DNA of 64,000 nucleotides from JAABUE01 sp037440925 (GCA_037440925.1 JBBITF010000001.1:1-64000); one strand, 5' to 3'. Positions 7,909 to 17,022 are shown, counted from the first letter of the stretch. Program-made: numbers and translations. Notes: a model not told the origin generated them from the sequence alone.

Positions 7909-9954
7909 TCAAAGTAAAAGGGCAAGTTGTTCGACTTCCGTGACGGGCTGGCGGCAAATGAATTGCTCGCACAAATAGACTGTGGCCTTGCCCGGCAGAG
8001 GCGGTCTGTCTCTCAATAAAGCGGGGGCGGCAGCGGAGGGGGGAAACGCGGACGCGGCTACTACCAGGTTGGGGCGATATTCCGCGCGCAAGAAGCGGAT
8101 CAGCGCCTGGAAATCTTTCCCCTCCGCTTCTCCCAGGACCGCGGCCTGCTTCCCGTTTCCCAGGGCGAAATCTGCCGCCGAGAGCCAGCGCCCAAAGGCC
8201 GTGGGGTAGCGCAACGCCGCCTCGGCTACCTCCCTGAGGGATTGCTCTGCCAGGTCGTGGTAGCGGCCATTCCCGCTGAGGGCGGTCAGTTTGAGCAGGG
8301 CCTCGCAGGCCAGCGAGCCGCCGCAGGGCGTGGCGTTGTCTTGTAAGTCTTTGGGGCGCAGAAACAGCCTCTCTCCATCGGCGGGGGTATCAAAGAAGCC
8401 GCCTCGCGGGTCGCTGAAGCGTGTAATCATTTCCTCAGTCAGTTCTAAGGCGGCGCTGTACCAGCGTTCCTGGAAATCGGTTTGGTAGAGTTCGAACAAG
8501 CCGAGAATCAGAGCGGCGTAATCTTCCAGGAAGACCTGTTGAGTGGTTTTTCCATCTCTCCAGGAGCGCCGCAACTGGCCTTGTGGGCGTAGCGCCGAGA
8601 GCAGGAATTCCGCGTTGCGCGTAGCCATTTCATAATATGTTTCTTGAAGTAGAGAATGCGCTGGCACGATTACCCGTGCTGCTTCGGCCAGCGTCGCCAG
8701 CATCAGGCCGTTCCAGGCGGTTAGGATTTTGTCGTCGGTGGCCGGACGAGGCCGCCTGCTGCGGGCGGCAAGCAGCACGGAATGGCACTCGGCTAATTTA
8801 ACGGGAACAGTTTGCGGGTCGAACCCGAAGCGGGCTGCCAGGGTGGAATCGTCCAGGGCGCGCTGGAGTACGGTTTTTCCCTCCCAATTGCCTTGTTCGG
8901 TTATTCCATAAGCCGCTTCAAACAATTCGCTTTTGTCCAATAAATGGCTCCTGATCTCTTCCTTCGTCCACACGTAGAATTTCCCTTCCACTCCTTCTGA
9001 ATCGGCGTCTATGGAAGAATAGAAACCGCCGTCTGGGTGGGTCATCTCACGGGCTATGAAGGTGAGCGTTTCGGTCAGCACCTGGTAGAAGGCCGCTTGG
9101 CCGGTAATTTGCCAGGCGTGCAGGTAAGCGCGCGCCAGTTGAGCGTTGTCGTAGAGCATTTTCTCGAAGTGCGGCACGCGCCAGAAGTTGTCGGTGGAGT
9201 AACGCGCAAAACCGCCGCCGACCACGTCATACATGCCGCCGCGCGCCATGCTGTGCAAGGCGTGGACGGCCGGCTGGAGGGCTTGGGGGTTGCCCGCGCA
9301 ATGACGACGCAACAGGAATTCGACACTCATCGGTTGAGGAAACTTGGGCGCGCTTCCCCAGCCGCCATAGCCCCAGTCGTAGGCCTGGCGCAGGCTTTCG
9401 ACGGCCTGGTCGAGGTGCTGAGGGCTGAGCGCAAGTTGGTAGCGGCTCAAGGCGGTTTGCTGTTGGATGTGGGCAACGACTTGCCCAGCCGAGTGAAGCG
9501 CCTTTTCGCGTTCGCTTTGCCATATCGTTGCCAGCGCTTGCAGCACTTCGCGGAAAGACGGCAGGTTGTAGCGGCGTGCCGGCGGGAAGTAGGTGCCGGC
9601 GTAAAACGGCTGCAAATCAGGGGTGAGAAAGACCGACATCGGCCAACCGCCAGAGCCGGTCAGGGCTACTGTGGCGTTCATGTACAGGCTGTCCAGGTCG
9701 GGGCGTTCCTCGCGGTCAACTTTGATGCTGACGAAATGTTCGTTCAAGAAGGCGGCTGTGGCCTCATCTTCGAATGATTCATGCGCCATGACGTGACACC
9801 AGTGACAGGCGGCATACCCAATGCTCAGGAAGATGGGTTTGTCTTCTTGTTTGGCCTTTTCGAGCGCTCGCTCGCCCCAAGGGTACCAATTAACGGGGTT
9901 GTGGGCGTGCTGGAGCAGATAGGGGGAGGTTTCATGAATGAGTTGGTTGGGCAT
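7909..9954 (-). CDS. DUF255 / YyaL-type protein, thioredoxin fold plus (alpha/alpha)6 barrel
   Basis: 681 residues, full length for the family related to mammalian SSP411. The N-terminus has the conserved HETSPYLLQHAHNPVNWYPW stretch and a thioredoxin-like CHWC at residues 50-53, followed by VDREERPD and SGGWPMSVFLTPD. The rest is the six-hairpin glycosidase-like region with VVGGGFARYSTD and FEKMLYDNAQL. The biochemical role of the family is unsettled; it has been called a thiol-disulfide or nucleoside-sugar related enzyme. It is first gene of a short minus-strand unit with the MgtC stub. Confidence 0.9.
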   Translation of the reverse strand: MPNQLIHETSPYLLQHAHNPVNWYPWGERALEKAKQEDKPIFLSIGYAACHWCHVMAHESFEDEATAAFLNEHFVSIKVDREERPDLDSLYMNATVALTGSGGWPMSVFLTPDLQPFYAGTYFPPARRYNLPSFREVLQALATIWQSEREKALHSAGQVVAHIQQQTALSRYQLALSPQHLDQAVESLRQAYDWGYGGWGSAPKFPQPMSVEFLLRRHCAGNPQALQPAVHALHSMARGGMYDVVGGGFARYSTDNFWRVPHFEKMLYDNAQLARAYLHAWQITGQAAFYQVLTETLTFIAREMTHPDGGFYSSIDADSEGVEGKFYVWTKEEIRSHLLDKSELFEAAYGITEQGNWEGKTVLQRALDDSTLAARFGFDPQTVPVKLAECHSVLLAARSRRPRPATDDKILTAWNGLMLATLAEAARVIVPAHSLLQETYYEMATRNAEFLLSALRPQGQLRRSWRDGKTTQQVFLEDYAALILGLFELYQTDFQERWYSAALELTEEMITRFSDPRGGFFDTPADGERLFLRPKDLQDNATPCGGSLACEALLKLTALSGNGRYHDLAEQSLREVAEAALRYPTAFGRWLSAADFALGNGKQAAVLGEAEGKDFQALIRFLRAEYRPNLVVAASAFPPSAAAPALLRDRPPLPGKATVYLCEQFICRQPVTEVEQLALLL

Positions 9955-10062
9955 TTTGGTATACCAATATTACAGGGAAAAGAATAGGAGGATATTTTAC
10001 GCGATTTTTGGTATCTATTCAGGCACATTGCCCCCACTGTTCCCGTGAAATAAATCCCCTCT

Positions 10063-10124
10063 TTTCACGAATACACGAATGACAAGACCTCGATTCGGGC
10101 ATTCGTGGCCCAATTCGTGAATGG
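10063..10124. repeat. CACGAAT-type inverted repeat in the gap before the CitE-like gene
   Basis: The 326-bp gap 9955-10280 holds TTTCACGAATACACGAATG (10063-10081) and an inverted relative (ATTCACGAATTGGGCCACG on the minus strand, up to 10124). The pair can fold back on itself. Nothing else coding is visible in the gap. Confidence 0.5.
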
Positions 10125-10235
10125 TTTACGGTGCGACCGCAAATTCCGTTAGAACCAGGAAATTCCATACCCGAAATTTACCTTCATCGCACATCCTTTA
10201 CGCATGAACAAAGGAGGAATGGCAAGATTTCGTGC

Positions 10236-10241
10236 TATACT
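10236..10241 (+). promoter_or_regulatory. Possible -10 box of the CitE-DMT-SDR operon
   Basis: TATACT lies 40 bases before the ATG at 10281 and is followed by GGAGG. The -35 region is not recognisable, so this is a weak call. Confidence 0.3.
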
Positions 10242-10280
10242 CAGATTTTGTACCATTTCAAAATGGAGGACGAGTAATTC

Positions 10281-11153
10281 ATGCACTCTCGACGCGCTCT
10301 TCTCTACATGCCCGGCGATGACTGGAAGAAAATCACCAAGGCCCTCACCCTGGGGGTGGACTGCATCTGTATGGACATGGAAGACGGCGTGGCCCTGGGG
10401 CAGAAAGCCGAGGCCCGCGCCACGATTGCCAGGGCTTTGCAGGAATTGGACTTCGGCAAAAGCGAGAAACTGGCGCGCATCAATGCAGTCGGTTCGGGAT
10501 TGGAAAGGGATGACATCCAGGCGGTCCTGCCCTATCGCCCGGATGGGATCGTGATCCCCAAGGTCGAATCGTACGAACAAATCGAATGGGGCAGCGCGCT
10601 GATTGCAGCGGCGGAGGCGGAATATGGCTGGCAGCCCGGCTCGATCCGCATGTTGGTGGGCGTGGAAACCGCCAGGGGAATCCTGAACCTGAAAGAGATC
10701 GCCTCCCATCCCCGGCTGGATGCCATCATCTTTGGCGGCGAAGATTTTGCCGCCTCTATTGGCGCTACGCGCACTGCGGAGGCAATTGAGTTGTTGTATG
10801 CACGCCAGGCAGTGGTGATTGCTTGTGCCGCCTACGGCTTGCAGGCCATTGACATCGTCACCATTGACTTCAAGAATCTCGACCTCGTCCGCGCCGAGGC
10901 GGAGTTTGGGGCGCGGCTCGGCTATAGCGGCAAACAGGTCATCCACCCGGCGCAGGTCGAGCCGGTGCAGGCGGCCTTCACACCCGATGAGCAAGCCATC
11001 GCGCAGGCCAAACGCATCGTCGCGGGCTTCGAGGCCAGTCAAGAAGAGGGCAAAGGCGCGTTTGCCCTGGATGGCAAGATGATTGACATGCCATTGCACA
11101 AGAACGCCCAAAAAGTTCTCGAACGAGCCAGAGCGGCAGGAAGGGTCTTATGA
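10281..11153 (+). CDS. HpcH/HpaI aldolase family, CitE-like CoA-ester lyase
   Basis: 290 residues with the CitE-type TIM barrel. It starts RRALLYMPGDDWKK and has the Mg-binding MDMEDGVA motif, VIPKVES, VGVETARGILNL and FGGEDFAAS. Relatives cleave citryl-CoA, malyl-CoA, beta-methylmalyl-CoA or citramalyl-CoA to an acyl-CoA plus an oxo acid; the substrate cannot be set from sequence. No citrate lyase alpha or gamma subunits are nearby, which argues for a free-standing CoA-ester lyase. GGAGG is about 12 bases upstream. The stop overlaps the next start (ATGA). Confidence 0.85.
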   Translation: MHSRRALLYMPGDDWKKITKALTLGVDCICMDMEDGVALGQKAEARATIARALQELDFGKSEKLARINAVGSGLERDDIQAVLPYRPDGIVIPKVESYEQIEWGSALIAAAEAEYGWQPGSIRMLVGVETARGILNLKEIASHPRLDAIIFGGEDFAASIGATRTAEAIELLYARQAVVIACAAYGLQAIDIVTIDFKNLDLVRAEAEFGARLGYSGKQVIHPAQVEPVQAAFTPDEQAIAQAKRIVAGFEASQEEGKGAFALDGKMIDMPLHKNAQKVLERARAAGRVL

Positions 11154-11488
11154 CATCATCATTCTCTCGAACGGCTGTGATGAACGTAGAGGAAGGCGAG
11201 GAAATCGTGGGCGGATGGGTTACGGCCCACATCCCGCAAGTAGGCGTCTATAAACTGCTTGCTAAAAAGCGCAAGGATGGCGTTATCGAGTGGGTGCATT
11301 TCATCCAGCGCGATAATGGCGCAAAGGAGCGCATGATGCGTGGCGAAGTGGAGAGCCGTGAAAAACTCGATGAGGTCATCGAGATCGCCAATAAAAATCT
11401 CAGCCGGCTTTTTGGCGTGAAATTGCAGGCTGTGGATTATGACATGTACACCCTGGATGGGAAGAAAGTCTCGGACAAAATCCACTAA
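11150..11488 (+). CDS. Hypothetical protein, 112 aa
   Basis: Not recognised. A soluble, mixed-charge protein with no signal or membrane segment. It has a beta-like first half (GGWVTAHIPQVGVYKLLAKKRKDGV) and a helical second half (REKLDEVIEIANKNLSRLFG). The ATG overlaps the stop of the CitE-like gene by four bases, so it is translationally coupled and probably works with that enzyme or its pathway. The base composition and coupling support a real gene. Confidence 0.65.
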   Translation: MTSSFSRTAVMNVEEGEEIVGGWVTAHIPQVGVYKLLAKKRKDGVIEWVHFIQRDNGAKERMMRGEVESREKLDEVIEIANKNLSRLFGVKLQAVDYDMYTLDGKKVSDKIH

Positions 11489-11499
11489 GGGAAACTATC

Positions 11500-12339
11500 T
11501 TGCTCCCCATCATCTACGGTCTCTTTGCTGCGGTCGGCTGGGGCGCTGCTGATTTCACCGGCGGGCTGGCTTCTCGTCGCACGGGTGCGTATCGAACCGT
11601 CTTATATGGCGAGATGGTTGGACTGGTTTTCATCATCAGCGCGGTCATCGCTACAAAAGAAGAGCGTCCGGCTTGGGAGGCGCTCGTTCTGGCCGGAGCG
11701 GCCGGCGCCATTGGCACGACCGGCTTGTTGATGCTTTACCATGCGCTCGCGATGGGCAAAATGAGCATCGCTACGCCCGTCTCGGCGTTGATGGCCGCCT
11801 CCATTCCCGCTTTGGCGGGAATGCTGATTCAAGGCTTCCCAGGCTGGTTGACTTTTTTCGGCTTTGGGCTGTCGCTGGCGGCCATCTGGTTGATTTCGCG
11901 CGAAGAAGGGAACAACAACCGTATCCTTTTTCACATCCGCGAGTTGCGCTTGCCTCTGTTGGCGGGCATCGGTTTTGGCACATATTTCATCTTGATGCAT
12001 CAGGCGGCGCAAACTGCCCTGTTCTGGCCGATGCTGGCCTCTCGCAGCGGCGGGATGTGGATTATGCTGCTGTACATTGCCCTACGCCGGGATACCTGGC
12101 GAGTGGTCGGCGGCGCCTGGCCTTACATTATCCTGAATAGCCTGCTGGACGCCGGCGGCAATGCCATGTATTTGCTTGCCGCTCGAAGCGGACGGATGGA
12201 CGTGGCCGCCGTGTTGAGCTCCTTGTACCCTGCCGGCACCGTGTTGTTGGCTGCTCTTCTCCTTCGGGAGCGCGTGGTGCGCTCGCAAGCCATCGGCATC
12301 CTGCTGGCGCTGGCTGCCATCGTTTTCCTGACCCTCTGA
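11500..12339 (+). CDS. DMT-superfamily (EamA) transporter, first of a tandem pair
   Basis: 279 residues, about ten hydrophobic helices in two EamA repeats; the characteristic small-residue opening YGLFAAVGWGAADFTGGLASRR is present. The second half ends with the family-type SSLYPAGTVLLAALLLRERVVRSQAIGILLAL. DMT proteins export or import metabolites such as amino acids and related acids; the substrate is unknown. The start is a TTG at 11500 with AAGGGAAAC upstream, chosen because no ATG gives a full first helix. The stop overlaps the start of its paralogue. Confidence 0.85.
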   Translation: MLPIIYGLFAAVGWGAADFTGGLASRRTGAYRTVLYGEMVGLVFIISAVIATKEERPAWEALVLAGAAGAIGTTGLLMLYHALAMGKMSIATPVSALMAASIPALAGMLIQGFPGWLTFFGFGLSLAAIWLISREEGNNNRILFHIRELRLPLLAGIGFGTYFILMHQAAQTALFWPMLASRSGGMWIMLLYIALRRDTWRVVGGAWPYIILNSLLDAGGNAMYLLAARSGRMDVAAVLSSLYPAGTVLLAALLLRERVVRSQAIGILLALAAIVFLTL

Positions 12340-13172
12340 TGCTTACTACTCCCATCCTCCTTGGCCTGCTCTCCGCGCTCGCCTGGGGCGCAGGCGACTT
12401 CAACGGCGGGCTGGCCGTCAAGCGCAGCAACCCCTATGGCGTGATCGCGGTCGCGCACAGCCTCAGCCTGCTTCTGCTCCTCATCTTGGTTCCCCTCCTC
12501 GGCGAACCCCTTCCCCCGCTGCATGACTGGCTGTGGGGCGGCGCATCTGGGTTGGCGGGCGCCGTCGGCTTGCTATTGCTTTATCGCGCCCTGGCAGAAG
12601 GACGCATGAGCGTCGCCGCGCCGGTCTCGGCGCTGATGGCTGCTGCCCTGCCCGTCATGGTCGGCCTGCTGACAGAGGGCCTGCCCGCGCCTTGGACGCT
12701 GATCGGCTTTGCGCTGGCGCTGGTGGCCGTCTGGCTGGTCTCGGGCGGCGAGGGACTGGTCATCCGCTTCGATGACTTACGTCAACCTGCCATCGCGGGC
12801 ATCGCCTTCGGGGCGTTTTTCATCTTCATCGAACGCGCCAGCCAGACCACCTTGATCTGGCCGCTGATTGCCGTGCGCATCGTGTCTACCAGCGCCATGC
12901 TGGGCTATGCCCTGCTCACCCGCCAGGACTGGATTCCCAAACGCGAGAGCCTCGTCCCGGTTCTCCTCAGCAGCCTGCTGGATACGCTGGGCAACGCCTT
13001 CTACGCCCTGTCCGCCCGCATTGGCCGCCTGGACGTGGCCGCCGTGCTGGGCGCGCTTTACCCCGGCGCAACCGTTCTGCTGGCCTGGGTGTTCCTTCAT
13101 GAGCGCATCTCGCGCATCCAGGCTATCGGCATTGTGCTGGCGCTTTCGGCCATCATCATGTTTACGCTTTGA
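12339..13172 (+). CDS. DMT-superfamily (EamA) transporter, second of a tandem pair
   Basis: 277 residues and clearly paralogous to the gene before it: both open with LLSALAWGAGDFNGGLA-type sequence and end with GALYPGATVLLAWVFLHERISRIQAIG. TGATG couples the two genes. Tandem EamA paralogues of equal length could arise by duplication and may form a heterodimer, though each has the ten-helix content of a complete transporter. The context with a CoA-ester lyase and an SDR suggests a small metabolite from that pathway as cargo. Confidence 0.85.
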   Translation: MLTTPILLGLLSALAWGAGDFNGGLAVKRSNPYGVIAVAHSLSLLLLLILVPLLGEPLPPLHDWLWGGASGLAGAVGLLLLYRALAEGRMSVAAPVSALMAAALPVMVGLLTEGLPAPWTLIGFALALVAVWLVSGGEGLVIRFDDLRQPAIAGIAFGAFFIFIERASQTTLIWPLIAVRIVSTSAMLGYALLTRQDWIPKRESLVPVLLSSLLDTLGNAFYALSARIGRLDVAAVLGALYPGATVLLAWVFLHERISRIQAIGIVLALSAIIMFTL

Positions 13173-13189
13173 ATTCTCAGGAGAACTGC

Positions 13190-13966
13190 ATGGGAAAATT
13201 GGACAATCGCGTCGCCCTCATCACCGGCGCTACCTCCGGTATTGGCAAGGCAACCGCCATCTTGTTTGCGCAGGAAGGCGCTAAAGTTGTTTTTACGGGA
13301 CGCAGGCGGGATCGCGGCGAGCAAGTGGCCTCCGCTATCTCGGCTTTGGGAGGCATCTGCCGCTTTTTCCAGGCGGATCATACCGACCCCGAGGCCTGCT
13401 CCCGCGTCGTCGAGCGTACCCTGGCCGAATTTGGGCGCATTGACGTCTTGTTCAACAACGCTGGCATTGTCACCCAAGGGACGGCGGAAACCGTCAGCGA
13501 AGAAGATTGGCAAGCCACGCTGGCCATCAACGTGACCGCCGTGTGGCGCATGAGCCGCCTGGTCATCCCCATCATGCGGCGGCAAGGGGGCGGGGTGATC
13601 GTCAACAACGCCTCCGACTGGGCGGTAGTGGGCGCAAAAGACGCGCTGCCTTACGCCGTCAGCAAGGGCGCGGTGGCGCAAATGACCAAAAGCATGGCGC
13701 TCGACCATGCGCACGAAAACATCCGCGTGAACGCCGTCTGCCCGGGCGATACCTTCGTGGAGAGGTGGGAGGAAAAAGGCTATTTCGAAGCGTCGAACCC
13801 GGTAACGCGGGAGCAGGCCCTGGCTGAGTCGGCTGCGTACCTTCCGCTGCGCCGCTTCGCCCAGCCGGAGGAGATCGCCCGCGTCGTCCTGTTCCTGGCG
13901 TGCGACGATTCGTCCTTCGTCACCGGTCATCTCTTGCTGGCCGATGGAGGCAATACGGCGCAGTAA
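13190..13966 (+). CDS. Short-chain dehydrogenase/reductase (classical SDR)
   Basis: 258 residues, classical SDR length. The nucleotide-binding TGATSGIG is at 12-19, NNAG at 89-92, and the catalytic Ser-Tyr-Lys is S142, Y155 and K159 (YAVSK). The C-terminal FVTGHLLLADGG fits the family. CAGGAGAACTGC before the ATG at 13190 decides the start over an ATG 21 bases upstream. It is the last gene of the CitE-DMT-DMT-SDR run. Substrate unknown; the GRRRDR after the second strand suggests NADP(H). Confidence 0.9.
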   Translation: MGKLDNRVALITGATSGIGKATAILFAQEGAKVVFTGRRRDRGEQVASAISALGGICRFFQADHTDPEACSRVVERTLAEFGRIDVLFNNAGIVTQGTAETVSEEDWQATLAINVTAVWRMSRLVIPIMRRQGGGVIVNNASDWAVVGAKDALPYAVSKGAVAQMTKSMALDHAHENIRVNAVCPGDTFVERWEEKGYFEASNPVTREQALAESAAYLPLRRFAQPEEIARVVLFLACDDSSFVTGHLLLADGGNTAQ

Positions 13967-13974
13967 CGCGCCTC

Positions 13975-14904
13975 TCACCTGTCCAGCGGGATGTCGTGCA
14001 GCGAAATCTCGTCTTCCACCGGCTCCAGATGGGTGAAGACGACTGCGTCGCTGATGACCGCGCGGATGTCGCGCTCGATGTCCTCGGCGATGTGATGCGA
14101 GTCGTGGACGGTCCACTCGCCTGGCACCAGGACATGCAGTGAGACGAAACGGCGCGAGGCGCCCTGGCGGGTGCGCAAGGCGTGAAATTCGACCCCTTGT
14201 CCGCGGTATTGCGCCAGCACGTTCTCGATCTTTTGTTGGTCTTGTGGAGAAAGCGAAGCATCCATCAGGCCGGCTACCGAACGGCGCAGCAGGTGGACGC
14301 TGGTGAAGATGATGTTGGCGGCCACCCCCAGCGCCACCAACGGATCGAGCGCCTGCCAGCCTGTCAACGCCACCGCTCCCACGCCGCAGATCACACCGGC
14401 AGAAGTCCATACATCTGTCATCAGGTGCTGGCCGTCGGCTTCGAGTGTGATGGAACGATGCTTTTTGCCGGCTGAAATCAGCGTGCGCGCCACAATGAAA
14501 TTGAGCAGCGCTGCAAGGAATGAGATTCCCAGGCCGATGCCCAATTTTTCCAGAGGAACGGGATGAAACAGGCGCTGGATGGCGGTCCAGGCGATGCCAC
14601 CGGCGGCAACTAAGATGAGGAGACCTTCGACGCTGCTGGAAAAGAACTCTGCCTTGTCATGTCCGTACAGGTGGCTTTCGTCGGGCGGGCGCGCGGCGAT
14701 GGTCAGCATCCACAGCGCCACCCCGGCGGCGACCAGGTTGATGAGCGATTCCAGGGCGTCCGATAGGAAACCGACCGAACCGGTCAACAGGTAAGCGCCG
14801 CTCTTTAGGACAATAATGGCAATGGAGGCCGCGATGGAAAGCCATGCAAAGCGGGTCAGGGCAGCGCGGTTGGTTTGAGAGGATGGAGGGAGGTGGTTCA
14901 TCAA
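13975..14904 (-). CDS. Cation diffusion facilitator family efflux transporter
   Basis: 309 residues. Six transmembrane helices with the CDF metal motifs HLYGHDKAEFF (helix II and loop region) and HLMTDVWTSAGV (helix V), then a cytoplasmic C-terminal domain with HALRTRQGASRRFVSLHVLVPG. Such proteins move Zn2+, Fe2+, Mn2+, Co2+ or Cd2+ out of the cytoplasm in exchange for protons. The DxxxD site appears as HxxxD in helix II, typical of Zn-type members. It lies 10 bases upstream-to-downstream from the sulfatase-like gene on the same strand. Confidence 0.9.
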   Translation of the reverse strand: MMNHLPPSSQTNRAALTRFAWLSIAASIAIIVLKSGAYLLTGSVGFLSDALESLINLVAAGVALWMLTIAARPPDESHLYGHDKAEFFSSSVEGLLILVAAGGIAWTAIQRLFHPVPLEKLGIGLGISFLAALLNFIVARTLISAGKKHRSITLEADGQHLMTDVWTSAGVICGVGAVALTGWQALDPLVALGVAANIIFTSVHLLRRSVAGLMDASLSPQDQQKIENVLAQYRGQGVEFHALRTRQGASRRFVSLHVLVPGEWTVHDSHHIAEDIERDIRAVISDAVVFTHLEPVEDEISLHDIPLDR

Positions 14905-14914
14905 TCCGAGTGCT

Positions 14915-16441
14915 TTACAAGTAAGGCGCGTTCATTTCCGCCAGTTTGTCCTTCAGTTCATTCAGCAATTCAGCAGCCGTCTCCCGCTTGGTGGAATACA
15001 AGTTGTTCATTTCTTCGGCATCGTTCTGAACGTCGTAGAGCTCGAGGCGGTCTTCGGCGTTCAATTCCTGGTAGCCAAAGAAATAAGTGAGTTTGTACTG
15101 GCCTTTGACGAGCGCAACCGTCGCCGTCGTGAGCGGCGCATATTGCGGGTTGGTGCGCGCCTGGAGGACGTAGATATTCCGCTGCGGGTCTGGAGGCTGC
15201 GGCGCAAAGGGCGGCAGGACGATCCCTTCGCTCCAGGGTGTCGGCGCCTGACCGGTCACATGCGCCAGGGTGGGGACAACGTCCACAGCGCTGGTATTCT
15301 CATACACATCGGTCCTTGTTTTGCGCCCCGGCTCGAAGATCATCAGCGGTATGCGGATCACCGGCTGGTAGAGAACAGGCGTGAAATGCCCCTGAATGCC
15401 GCGCTCGAACATTTCGCCATGATCCGAGGTCAGCACCAGCCAGGTATTTTCCAACAGGCCGGCCTTTTCCAGGTTGTCGTAGAAGCGGCCGAATTCCCGA
15501 TCGGCGTAGAGGATGAATTCGTCGTAAGCCGTGCGCGCTGTCTTGAGTTCTTCGTAGTTGTAATCTTCTTCGCGCGAGAAGATGTCCATGGGTTTTGGGA
15601 CGGGTTTCCAGCCATCTGTTGCAAAGCGTTGATAGAAATCACGATGGGTTTTGTAAGGAGCGTGCGGCGGCATGAAGTGGAAATATGCCAGGAAGGGCTG
15701 CGGTATTTTACCGAGTTGACCGCCGAGCCAGTCCACAGCGTATTCGAGCAAGAAATAGTTGTCGCTTTTGACGCTGGGGATGCCGCGCGGATAATAGGGC
15801 CGCAGATTGGCAATTTTCAATTCTTGGTAGGGTTCGTAGACGTGTGAAAGGAATAGCGAGTATGCATAACCTTCCTCTTGCCGTTTGATGGTGCGCACCC
15901 AACTGACGGTAGCAATATCTTCATCTTTGGCAAACAGGTCGGGGATGAAGCCATCTGTGGTCAGGAAAAGATTTTTGGAGGGAATGTAGTTGTCGAAGTT
16001 GCCCCCCACGGCTAATTGATTGAGCAAGTTGTTTGCCAGGGGGTTGTGGGAGTATGTAATACGATAATGATGGGGAAAGGCCGCAAAGAGGTTATGGCTG
16101 ATAAAGTTCTCATCTACCGTGCCGTAATGAATAAATTGGCGATGTTTCCACGGCAGCATCCCCGAGAGCAGGGAGGCTGTCCCCGGCGTGGTAAAGTTTC
16201 CACCGGCATAATGATTGTGGTAAACCACCGCTCGCTCTGCCAGCCGGGCCAGGTTGGGCGTGGTTTCCCGCGGGTATCCATAGAGGGAGATGTCGTGGGC
16301 AGAAAAAGCATCCAGAACGACTACGATGACATTTTGGAAGGGTTGCGCGTCTAACACGCCGGTCAATTTTGGCGCAGCGACGCTCAAGGGCAACAGTCCG
16401 GCCAACTTCAGGAAGTCGCGCCGCGTGAGTTGTTTTTTCAT
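14915..16441 (-). CDS. Sulfatase-like alkaline phosphatase superfamily protein, Tat-exported, Thr nucleophile
   Basis: 508 residues. A twin-arginine leader (LTRRDFLKLAG) predicts Tat export. The metal-binding sites VVLDAFSAHD and TSDHGEMFERG and the HFMPPHAPY segment are those of the sulfatase/phosphatase superfamily. The sulfatase signature C/S-x-P-S-R-x-x-L-x-T-G reads T84-T-P-G-T-A-S-L-L-S-G. Formylglycine cannot form from Thr, so a true sulfatase activity is unlikely. Thr is the nucleophile of LtaS and phosphoethanolamine transferases, so a phospho- or phosphotransferase role on an envelope substrate is possible. Confidence 0.8.
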   Translation of the reverse strand: MKKQLTRRDFLKLAGLLPLSVAAPKLTGVLDAQPFQNVIVVVLDAFSAHDISLYGYPRETTPNLARLAERAVVYHNHYAGGNFTTPGTASLLSGMLPWKHRQFIHYGTVDENFISHNLFAAFPHHYRITYSHNPLANNLLNQLAVGGNFDNYIPSKNLFLTTDGFIPDLFAKDEDIATVSWVRTIKRQEEGYAYSLFLSHVYEPYQELKIANLRPYYPRGIPSVKSDNYFLLEYAVDWLGGQLGKIPQPFLAYFHFMPPHAPYKTHRDFYQRFATDGWKPVPKPMDIFSREEDYNYEELKTARTAYDEFILYADREFGRFYDNLEKAGLLENTWLVLTSDHGEMFERGIQGHFTPVLYQPVIRIPLMIFEPGRKTRTDVYENTSAVDVVPTLAHVTGQAPTPWSEGIVLPPFAPQPPDPQRNIYVLQARTNPQYAPLTTATVALVKGQYKLTYFFGYQELNAEDRLELYDVQNDAEEMNNLYSTKRETAAELLNELKDKLAEMNAPYL

Positions 16442-16458
16442 TGTGTCTTTTGTTACCT

Positions 16459-17022
16459 CTAAAAGTTACGAAGAATGACAATGATCAGCCCCACTACGTC
16501 AAAAAATAAGTAAAGTGTCGTCAGTGTGGCAAGCCGCTCAAAGACTCCCCGTATGGCTCGGAAAAATGCTTGGGAACGTAGGATGAGCATTGTGGGGACA
16601 AAAACGGTCAAACCCACCAAAACCAGGCTGACGCCATACAAGACGCGAAGCGGATGCGCTTGCTTGACCAGAAAAGCAATGACAGATGAAGGAAGGCTGA
16701 TTGGAATCAGGAAAAACAACGAAGTAATCACTGCCCACAAACTGGCCGTCAGAGCCATGTGTCCCATCACTGTCACCCGCCGCTCCGGATCCCAGGTTTT
16801 TGCGATGAGAAAACCGAGCAAGACGGCAATCAGAAAAATGACCAGGCTTTCGATGAAGGCAAACACCAGCCCATACGACATCACCCCCACGGCGTCCCAG
16901 GCGTTGGTGCGCTCGGTGACCCAGGAAAAATCCCGGAAGGCCAGGATGAAGGTCCAGACGTGAAGCGGAAAAGCGCAAATCAGGAAAAGGGACCACAATC
17001 CCTGCTTGGTATATTGTTTCAT
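16459..17022 (-). CDS. Hypothetical integral membrane protein
   Basis: About 187 residues with five hydrophobic segments (for example SLFLICAFPLHVWTFILAF and LVIFLIAVLLGFLIA). No family recognised. It lies 17 bases upstream of the sulfatase-like gene on the same strand, so the two are probably cotranscribed and the membrane protein may anchor or partner it. GGAAACAAT before the ATG at 17022 favours this start over an ATG 36 bases further upstream. Confidence 0.7.
   Translation of the reverse strand: MKQYTKQGLWSLFLICAFPLHVWTFILAFRDFSWVTERTNAWDAVGVMSYGLVFAFIESLVIFLIAVLLGFLIAKTWDPERRVTVMGHMALTASLWAVITSLFFLIPISLPSSVIAFLVKQAHPLRVLYGVSLVLVGLTVFVPTMLILRSQAFFRAIRGVFERLATLTTLYLFFDVVGLIIVILRNF

Noticed and set aside
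9037..9777. Plus-strand open frame of about 246 codons opposite the DUF255 gene
   Set aside because: Antisense shadow of a full-length conserved protein; no recognisable features.
10281..11153. Citrate lyase beta subunit (citE of a citrate lyase complex)
   Set aside because: No citD, citF, citC or citX genes nearby; a stand-alone CoA-ester lyase is more likely.
13097..14410. Long minus-strand open frame (about 437 codons) antisense to the SDR and across the CDF gene
   Set aside because: It lacks any family motif and lies opposite a well-supported SDR with full catalytic residues; long antisense frames are common in GC-rich codon contexts.
14915..16441. Classical arylsulfatase
   Set aside because: The formylglycine Cys/Ser and the signature Arg are both Thr.
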